Source of the DNA: an uncultured Lachnospiraceae bacterium
GTDB taxonomy: Bacteria; Bacillota; Clostridia; Lachnospirales; Lachnospiraceae
Assembly (NCBI GenBank): GCA_937901625.1
Contig: CALDIE010000035.1
Coordinates: forward strand, 1-10,681
Length of the DNA stretch: 10,681 bases
Reading direction: 5' to 3'
The notes beneath the pieces are model-generated. The model saw only the letters and a list, made by a program, of their open reading frames with translations. It was not told where the DNA came from and did no database searches. The translations under genes were made by a program, and so were the position numbers. Positions 6,408 through 10,681 of the stretch are shown one piece after another (within the stretch, counting starts at the first letter, position 1; every line of letters starts with the position of its first letter).

Positions 6408-7640
6408 CTAATTAACGTAGCGATCATAGATTGCCACATGGTCATATATACAGCGCCAGCTGCTGTATGTGTTACTCGTCACACAGATATATTGATTTCC
6501 GTCATTTGAGATCTCATAACTTACCGCACAGCACCCGCTTTCATTGACAAAACCGGTCTTTGCGCAGATCACCTCTCCATGCGTATCTTTATCCTCGATC
6601 CGGCGTAAGAACCAGTTGGAGATCACAATCCCATCCGGGTGCTGCTCCGTGGCCGTTGTCGTATATACATGCGCCGAGAGAACCTCTCTGCAGAATTCAT
6701 TCTCTGCTGCCGCCTTCATGATCATCGCGATATCCGTCAGGGAACAACGATTGTTTTCATCATGAATCCCGATCGGATTGGTAAAGTGTGCCGTAGATGA
6801 AAGACCGAGTTCCTCCACCTTTTCATTCATCTTCTCCACAAAAGCATCCACCGACCCGCAGCAATAAACAGCAAGCGACATTGCCGCATCTCCGCCGGAA
6901 GGCAGGACCGTTCCGTAGAACAGGTCGCGTACCGGTACCGTCTCCCCGATAGCAAACCCTACCTGACTGCATTGATGCGAATAAGTATAGTTTGTGATCT
7001 CCTGCGTGACGGTAAAAGTATCATCAAGGTCTTTTACCAGATCCGCCGCCGTCAAAACTGTCAGTACTTTGGTCATCGAAGCCGGATATATGATCGCGTC
7101 CGGGTTGCGCCCGGCTACGATACATCCGTCGGAGAGGTCGATCAAGACCGCGTTCTCACTGTACATCTCCATGGATTCATCCATATATCCCGTAGAAGAT
7201 GTGGAATGAACCTTATATCCTTCATAAAAATACAAAGGATCGGAGAAGGCGATTCCCTGCTCCTCTTCTAACTCTGCCGCATTCGACGAAAGCGTGCTTT
7301 CCGGCTCTTTCCCTTCTCCTTCCGCCGCGTAGACCACTCCCATAGGATCCTGGGATACATCCGGCACTTCCGATGCCGTATCAGCGGCCATCGCCTCGAT
7401 CCGGGCTTCATTTTCGGCGGCCACCCTTTTCTTTTGCGCTCCATTAACGATCACCACCGTTAGGATCATCAACAAAACCGCCGCACTCGCCGCCATAAGG
7501 ATCCGCTTTCTTCGCATCTGCTTTCTGCGGCGGATCAGACGGGGCGAAGCCTGTCTGTAAGTCTTTGTTTTGGGATCGTAATATAAGTTTATATCTCTTC
7601 TCTGTCTGCTCTTTCCGGCAGAGCCATTATTCTGCTCCAT
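6408..7640 (-). CDS. Membrane-anchored D-alanyl-D-alanine carboxypeptidase (peptidase S11)
   Basis: This penicillin-binding-protein-type enzyme trims the terminal D-Ala from peptidoglycan stem peptides outside the cell. It has 410 residues. A cytoplasmic, strongly basic N-terminus (RLIRRRKQMRRKR, 34-46) and one uncleaved-looking transmembrane helix (47-68) precede an acidic linker (about 72-135) and the S11 catalytic domain. Active-site motifs are SMTK at 188-191 (nucleophile S188, K191), SGG at 248-250 where SxN is usual, and KTG at 361-363. The protein ends soon after the catalytic domain, without the PBP5-type C-terminal domain and amphipathic anchor, so it is held by its N-terminus instead. 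The start ATG at 7640 has GGAGAGG 5 bases upstream. It is the first gene of the unit with the ABC exporter. Confidence 0.93.
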   Translation of the reverse strand: MEQNNGSAGKSRQRRDINLYYDPKTKTYRQASPRLIRRRKQMRRKRILMAASAAVLLMILTVVIVNGAQKKRVAAENEARIEAMAADTASEVPDVSQDPMGVVYAAEGEGKEPESTLSSNAAELEEEQGIAFSDPLYFYEGYKVHSTSSTGYMDESMEMYSENAVLIDLSDGCIVAGRNPDAIIYPASMTKVLTVLTAADLVKDLDDTFTVTQEITNYTYSHQCSQVGFAIGETVPVRDLFYGTVLPSGGDAAMSLAVYCCGSVDAFVEKMNEKVEELGLSSTAHFTNPIGIHDENNRCSLTDIAMIMKAAAENEFCREVLSAHVYTTTATEQHPDGIVISNWFLRRIEDKDTHGEVICAKTGFVNESGCCAVSYEISNDGNQYICVTSNTYSSWRCIYDHVAIYDRYVN

Positions 7641-7739
7641 GTGAACCTCTCCGGTACATATCCCCCTGTTTTATTACGTGATGTCGGGGGCAAAAGCAAG
7701 CCATTTTTATCTGTTTTATACACTTGCCCATTTCAAAAT

Positions 7740-7769
7740 ATTGTATCATACCACCCCTTATTATGTCAC
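7740..7769 (-). promoter_or_regulatory. Candidate promoter for the S11/ABC exporter operon
   Basis: On the minus strand GTGACA (7769-7764, close to TTGACA) is followed after 18 bases by TACAAT (7745-7740). TGA lies directly before the -10, giving an extended -10. It sits downstream of the terminators of the preceding unit and about 100 bases before the S11 start codon, where the operon promoter is expected. Confidence 0.5.
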
Positions 7770-7870
7770 CTTATTTTCGATGTCCTTTAACTATCCGCGA
7801 GCAGCCCGTTGACACTCTGATGACCACCATTCGCTAATGATCCGTTAACCATCATCCGATGGCAGTACAG

Positions 7871-7898
7871 TAAAAAATAGTTGCTTCTTACGAGCAAC
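7871..7898 (-). terminator. Second (distal) intrinsic terminator after yhcH-family gene
   Basis: The minus strand reads GTTGCT, a 7-base loop, then AGCAAC (a perfect 6-bp stem at 7898-7880), followed by TATTTTTTA. It lies just downstream of the stronger terminator at 7904-7934 and probably acts as a backup. Confidence 0.6.
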
Positions 7899-7903
7899 CA
7901 ATG

Positions 7904-7934
7904 AAAAAAAAGGAGACATCAAAACGATGCCTCC
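7904..7934 (-). terminator. Intrinsic terminator of the small-ORF/yhcH unit
   Basis: The minus strand has GGAGGCATC, loop GTTTT, GATGTCTCC (9 bp with one G-T pair), followed at once by eight T residues. This is a textbook Rho-independent terminator 31 bases after the stop codon of the YhcH-family gene. Confidence 0.9.
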
Positions 7935-7965
7935 CTAAGTCTAAAAATATAACAGATACACAATC

Positions 7966-8403
7966 TTAGCGGATCAATACCTTAACGACTGCCTTCTTAA
8001 CCGGAACAGCTTCCGCCACGGATACACCGGGCATATGACCGTCCTCCGGAAGAAGGTCGACCATCTCTCCCTTTGTGAGGATGATATCCTCACCTGCCGT
8101 CTCATTACCGTAGAATATGATGTCCTTTACCTCATCAAATTCCGTGCAGGGAACCAGGGTATCCACAGGCGCAACCACGATCTTCTCTGTTCCGTCGATG
8201 ATATACTGGATATCGATGAAACGGTGATGTGACTCGTATCTCTTCTCTGCATACGCTTTCGTATCGTAAGACTGAACGCTCACATAATCCGTATCATTGA
8301 TCGGGTACTTTCCGTTTTCCATCGATGCAAGATCATGTGTTTCAAAAAATGTATATACCTCAGGATACTTCTTCGCAAGTCCCTCCATTGTCAATTTTTC
8401 CAT
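7966..8403 (-). CDS. YhcH/YjgK/YiaL family (DUF386) cupin protein
   Basis: The product is 145 residues, the normal length for this family of small cytoplasmic beta-sandwich proteins. Recognisable features are the metal-site-like stretch ESHHRFIDIQYIIDGTEKI (about 57-75), the central FYGNE, and LLPEDGHMPGV (about 117-127), with the conserved His, Glu and Asp residues. The E. coli member YhcH (NanQ) accelerates ring opening or anomer conversion of sialic acids. Other members sit in diverse sugar operons, so the substrate here is open. AGGAGG lies 11 bases before the ATG. The gene follows a 45-codon gene by 17 bases and ends at two tandem terminators. There is no sialic acid gene in the window, so a general sugar-anomerase role is the most I would infer. 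Confidence 0.92.
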   Translation of the reverse strand: MEKLTMEGLAKKYPEVYTFFETHDLASMENGKYPINDTDYVSVQSYDTKAYAEKRYESHHRFIDIQYIIDGTEKIVVAPVDTLVPCTEFDEVKDIIFYGNETAGEDIILTKGEMVDLLPEDGHMPGVSVAEAVPVKKAVVKVLIR

Positions 8404-8420
8404 TCTGCTTTCTTCCTCCT

Positions 8421-8558
8421 TTAACTCTCTTTAAAAACCGGTTCTCTTTCTTCCCTTAAAAAATGCCGCCTCATCAGCGTGACCAAAAAGCGGATCTCCG
8501 CCTCTTCATCCATCGTCAAAAACTCATCCATATTTACCAATGTACTCTCTTCCTTCAT
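8421..8558 (-). CDS. Small hypothetical protein, 45 aa
   Basis: ATG at 8558 follows AGAGGAGAG at a good distance (7 bases), and the frame runs 45 codons to a TAA. The upstream in-frame ATG at 8603 has no comparable site. The product starts MKEESTLVNMDEF, with an acidic first half (MDEEAEIRF) and a basic, probably helical second half (LVTLMRRHFLREERE). It has no signal peptide, no membrane segment and no cysteines. It ends 17 bases before the YhcH-family start codon, so the two are probably translated from one message. I do not recognise the family. It could be a small accessory or regulatory protein, or a leader peptide controlling the next gene. Confidence 0.6.
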   Translation of the reverse strand: MKEESTLVNMDEFLTMDEEAEIRFLVTLMRRHFLREEREPVFKES

Positions 8559-8593
8559 AGGCGTCTCTCCTCTCTGACTTTCTGTCTTATGAT

Positions 8594-8625
8594 TTAAGAT
8601 CAAGCCAACCCTTTGCTTGTCTTAA
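8594..8625 (-). promoter_or_regulatory. Leader hairpin before the small ORF
   Basis: TTAAGATCAAG (8594-8604) pairs with CTTGTCTTAA (8616-8625) over 10 bp with one bulged base and an 11-base loop. It falls at the predicted 5' end of the small-ORF/yhcH message, about 36 bases upstream of its start codon. It may be a stabilising 5' stem-loop or an operator. No run of T follows. Confidence 0.4.
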
Positions 8626-8629
8626 GAGG

Positions 8630-8638
8630 ATTATCCCA
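8630..8638 (-). promoter_or_regulatory. Candidate extended -10 promoter for small ORF and yhcH
   Basis: The minus strand reads TGGGATAAT: TGn followed by the near-consensus -10 GATAAT (8635-8630). No good -35 hexamer is visible at 17-18 bases. It lies in the only gap between nrdG and the small ORF and would give a leader of about 65 bases. Confidence 0.35.
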
Positions 8639-8693
8639 CAATATGAGTACATTATTTGTCCCTATATAGTTGGGGTAAACGACCTTTTGACCC

Positions 8694-9227
8694 CTACATC
8701 GTATTATTCAAGGGAGACAATATGACTTCTCCAAGTTCTCTGGATTTTTTCATATCGATGATCCGCTGGTTTTCGGATCCTCGAAAGTTTAACATCAGAT
8801 TTTTCTTTTCCAGCATAAACGGACCGTCCACCAGGATATCCACCTGATCCAGGATCTCATCCGTGAACGAGGTATATTTTCTTCCACCCGGCACCAGATC
8901 CTCGTCCAAACGATACCCTGTGTACATCCACAGATTCATCCGCGGGTAGCGCTCTTTAAACTTCCGGATCAGTCCGACGATCACCCTCTGATTGCATGGT
9001 TCAAACGGTTCCCCGCCCAGGATCGTCAATCCGTCATAGTAGCCTTTTCCCAACTCCTCTAAGATCATTTCCTCCATTGCGCTGTCATAAGGCTGGCCGT
9101 ATTCAAAATCCCATGTCTGCGGCTGAAAACAGCCCTTGCAGTGGATCGTACATCCGGAAACAAATACGCTTACCCTCATTCCCAGACCGTTGGCGCAATC
9201 CGCTTTCATGATCTGCCCAACATACAT
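8694..9227 (-). CDS. nrdG: Anaerobic ribonucleotide reductase activating protein (radical SAM)
   Basis: NrdG uses a [4Fe-4S] cluster and S-adenosylmethionine to generate the glycyl radical on NrdD, allowing dNTP synthesis without oxygen. The 177-residue product has the normal length. The radical-SAM motif is C26-x3-C30-x2-C33 within SGCTIHCKGCFQPQTWDF, and TILGGEPFEP (about 69-78) is the SAM-binding GGE motif. The motif HCKGCFQ, including the residues that follow the cluster cysteines, is typical of NrdG rather than pyruvate formate-lyase activase. ATG at 9227 has AAGGAG about 8 bases upstream. It starts 14 bases after the nrdD stop, the classic nrdDG operon layout. Confidence 0.96.
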   Translation of the reverse strand: MYVGQIMKADCANGLGMRVSVFVSGCTIHCKGCFQPQTWDFEYGQPYDSAMEEMILEELGKGYYDGLTILGGEPFEPCNQRVIVGLIRKFKERYPRMNLWMYTGYRLDEDLVPGGRKYTSFTDEILDQVDILVDGPFMLEKKNLMLNFRGSENQRIIDMKKSRELGEVILSPLNNTM

Positions 9228-9241
9228 TCTTTCTTCTCCTT

Positions 9242-10681
9242 TTATTGCAGGATTCCGTTCGAAAGATGCAGTACCCGGTCTTTGATCTCCTGCGTCCTCC
9301 CCTGGTTCCAGAATTGTGTTCCGATGTAACCGCAGGTTCTTCTGGCTACCGTCATCTTGCTCTGGTCACGGTTTCCGCAGTTCGGGCACTCCCAGACTAA
9401 CTTTCTCTGCGCATCTTCCACGATCAGGATCTCTCCGTCGTATCCGCACACTTCACAGAAATCGCTCTTTGTATTCAGTTCAGCGTACATGATGTTCTCG
9501 TATATAAACTTCATCACTGCAAGAACCGCCGGAATATTGTTCTGCATATTCGGCACTTCCACATAGCTGATGGCACCTCCGGGCGAAAGTTTCTGGAATT
9601 CCGCTTCAAACTCAAGCTTCTTGAACGCGTCAATCTTCTCAGAAACATGCACATGATAACTGTTTGTGATGTAATTCTTATCCGTAACGCCCTTGATCAC
9701 GCCAAAACGCTTCTGCAGACACTTGGCAAACTTGTAGGTTGTGGACTCCATCGGCGTCCCGTAAAGGGAATAGCTGATATTCTCCGCCTCTCTCCACTCC
9801 GCGCACTTATCGTTTAAACGCTGCATTACAGCCAAAGCAAAAGGCTTTGCCTCCGGATCGGTATGAGACTTTCCGAGCATCCTTACGCACATCTCGTATA
9901 AACCGGCATATCCGAGGGAAATCGTGGAATAATTGTTATAAAGGAGACTGTCGATCCTCTCCCCCTTGCCGAGTCTTGCCAATGCGCCGTATCTCCAAAG
10001 GATCGGAGCCACATCCGATACCGTTCCGCGCAGTCTCTCATGGCGGCAGCGAAGCGCCCTGTGGCAAAGTTCCAGACGCTCCTCAAGGATTTCCCAGAAG
10101 CGATCCATATTTCCTTCACTCGAACAGGCCACATCCACCAGATTGATCGTTACAACACCCTGGTTAAATCTTCCGTAGTATTTATGCTTTCCGTCTTCTC
10201 CGAGTCCCTCCGTATCAGGTGTTAAGAAGGATCGGCATCCCATGCAGGGATACACATCACCGCCCTTATATTCCTTCATCTTCTTTGCGGAGATGTAGTC
10301 CGGTACCATTCTCTTGGCGGTACACTTTGCAGCCAGTTCCGTCAGATACCAGTAAGGAGAGTCCTCTCTGATATTGTCCTCATCCAGGACGTAGATCAGC
10401 TTCGGGAACGCCGGTGTCACCCACACTCCCTTTTCATTGCGTACGCCCTTCATTCTCTGCTCAAGCACTTCCTTGATGATGGCTGCCAGATCGTCGCGTA
10501 ACTGCCCTTCCTCCACTTCGTCCAGATACATGAACATCGTAACAAAGGGTGCCTGACCGTTACAGGTCATTAACGTGATCAGCTGGTACTGGATCGTCTG
10601 GATACCGCTCTTTATTTCTTCAAAAAGGCGTCTTTCCGTGATCTTATCAATGATCTCCCCGTCAAGAGACTCACCGCAAGC
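9242..10681 (-). CDS. nrdD: Anaerobic (class III) ribonucleoside-triphosphate reductase, C-terminal part
   Basis: NrdD reduces ribonucleoside triphosphates to deoxyribonucleotides using a glycyl radical. The frame is open from the window edge at 10681, so the N-terminus lies outside; 479 codons are present. The internal ATG at 10570 falls inside the conserved run QYQLITLMTCNGQAPFVT and is not the start. Numbering from the first codon seen, PCMGCRSFL carries the likely thiyl-radical cysteine (C149). Four zinc ligands occur at C409, C412, C432 and C435, and the glycyl-radical loop RRTCGY places the radical at G451. The C-terminal form FWNQGRTQEIKDRVLHL is the type I recall from Firmicutes. An ATP-cone regulatory domain, usual at the N-terminus, would lie beyond the window. 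The enzyme is oxygen-sensitive and marks an anaerobic lifestyle. Confidence 0.97.
   Translation of the reverse strand, partial: ACGESLDGEIIDKITERRLFEEIKSGIQTIQYQLITLMTCNGQAPFVTMFMYLDEVEEGQLRDDLAAIIKEVLEQRMKGVRNEKGVWVTPAFPKLIYVLDEDNIREDSPYWYLTELAAKCTAKRMVPDYISAKKMKEYKGGDVYPCMGCRSFLTPDTEGLGEDGKHKYYGRFNQGVVTINLVDVACSSEGNMDRFWEILEERLELCHRALRCRHERLRGTVSDVAPILWRYGALARLGKGERIDSLLYNNYSTISLGYAGLYEMCVRMLGKSHTDPEAKPFALAVMQRLNDKCAEWREAENISYSLYGTPMESTTYKFAKCLQKRFGVIKGVTDKNYITNSYHVHVSEKIDAFKKLEFEAEFQKLSPGGAISYVEVPNMQNNIPAVLAVMKFIYENIMYAELNTKSDFCEVCGYDGEILIVEDAQRKLVWECPNCGNRDQSKMTVARRTCGYIGTQFWNQGRTQEIKDRVLHLSNGILQ

Larger units (their letters stand above)
7641..7965. other. Gene-free stretch: leader, promoter and tandem terminators
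   Basis: No supported gene lies here. On the minus strand it holds, in order, the short 3' tail of the YhcH-family gene, two intrinsic terminators (7934-7904 and 7898-7871), about 100 bases with no feature I can support, the candidate S11 promoter (7769-7740), and a leader of roughly 90 bases ending in the S11 ribosome binding site. The leader contains a 5-bp C/G inverted repeat (7662-7666 with 7686-7690) that I regard as weak. Confidence 0.6.

Noticed and set aside
7662..7690. CCCCC/GGGGG inverted repeat in the S11 leader
   Set aside because: A 5-bp stem with a 19-base loop is too weak to call a riboswitch or attenuator, and no known riboswitch core is visible.
7901..7969. 22-codon plus-strand frame starting MKKKETSKR
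   Set aside because: It lies across the terminator of the opposite strand, has no ribosome binding site, and its lysine run is the terminator's poly-A complement.
8659..8675. CTATATAG palindrome near nrdG, resembling an NrdR box
   Set aside because: The core is two bases shorter than the NrdR consensus core, only one copy is present, and it lies downstream of nrdG rather than upstream of nrdD.
8672..8694. Hairpin GGGGT...ACCCC directly after the nrdG stop as a terminator
   Set aside because: The stem has a bulge and is followed by AACTATATAGGG with no T-run, so it does not meet the standard for an intrinsic terminator.
9366..9468. C-terminal NrdD loop shorter than in E. coli as a novelty
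   Set aside because: The FWNQGRTQEIKDRVLHL form is one I recall from Firmicutes NrdD, and all key residues are present.

Overview
The window reads as chromosomal DNA of an anaerobic, low-to-moderate GC Firmicute, most likely a Lachnospiraceae-type Clostridium. The evidence is a class III (oxygen-sensitive, glycyl-radical) ribonucleotide reductase, a clostridial-style membrane-anchored D,D-carboxypeptidase, strong AGGAGG-type ribosome binding sites, and codon usage typical of that group. The genus assignment is inference. All supported genes lie on the minus strand, so transcription runs from high to low coordinates. Bases 1-30 are not biological: they match the end of the Illumina TruSeq adapter, so the contig begins with untrimmed adapter and the first gene is cut there.

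In order of transcription: (1) 10681-8694, nrdD (5' part outside the window) and nrdG, the anaerobic ribonucleotide reductase and its radical-SAM activase, 14 bases apart. (2) 8635-7871, a short transcription unit with a 45-codon gene of unknown function followed by a YhcH/NanQ-family gene, preceded by a possible promoter with a leader hairpin and closed by two tandem intrinsic terminators. (3) 7769-3907, a candidate promoter followed by a membrane-anchored S11 D-Ala-D-Ala carboxypeptidase, an ABC ATPase and a large ABC-2-type exporter permease, tightly spaced and probably one operon. (4) 3831-31, a second candidate promoter with a 10-bp dyad at the expected start of transcription. It is followed by a tandem zinc-ribbon membrane protein, a TPM-domain membrane protein with a Gly/His tail (genes overlapping), a 297-residue helical protein of unknown function, and the start of a membrane-anchored protein truncated by the contig end.

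The nrdDG, S11 and ABC parts are ordinary housekeeping or envelope genes. The least explained part is the last unit. Its zinc-ribbon/TPM pair resembles the Bacillus subtilis YdjG-YdjH pair, the membrane anchor of a PspA-linked envelope stress system. Here, however, it is followed by two genes I do not recognise rather than an obvious PspA or YdjI. I see no CRISPR array, tRNA, rRNA, insertion sequence, phage gene or toxin-antitoxin pair. I cannot claim a novel defence or mobile system here.
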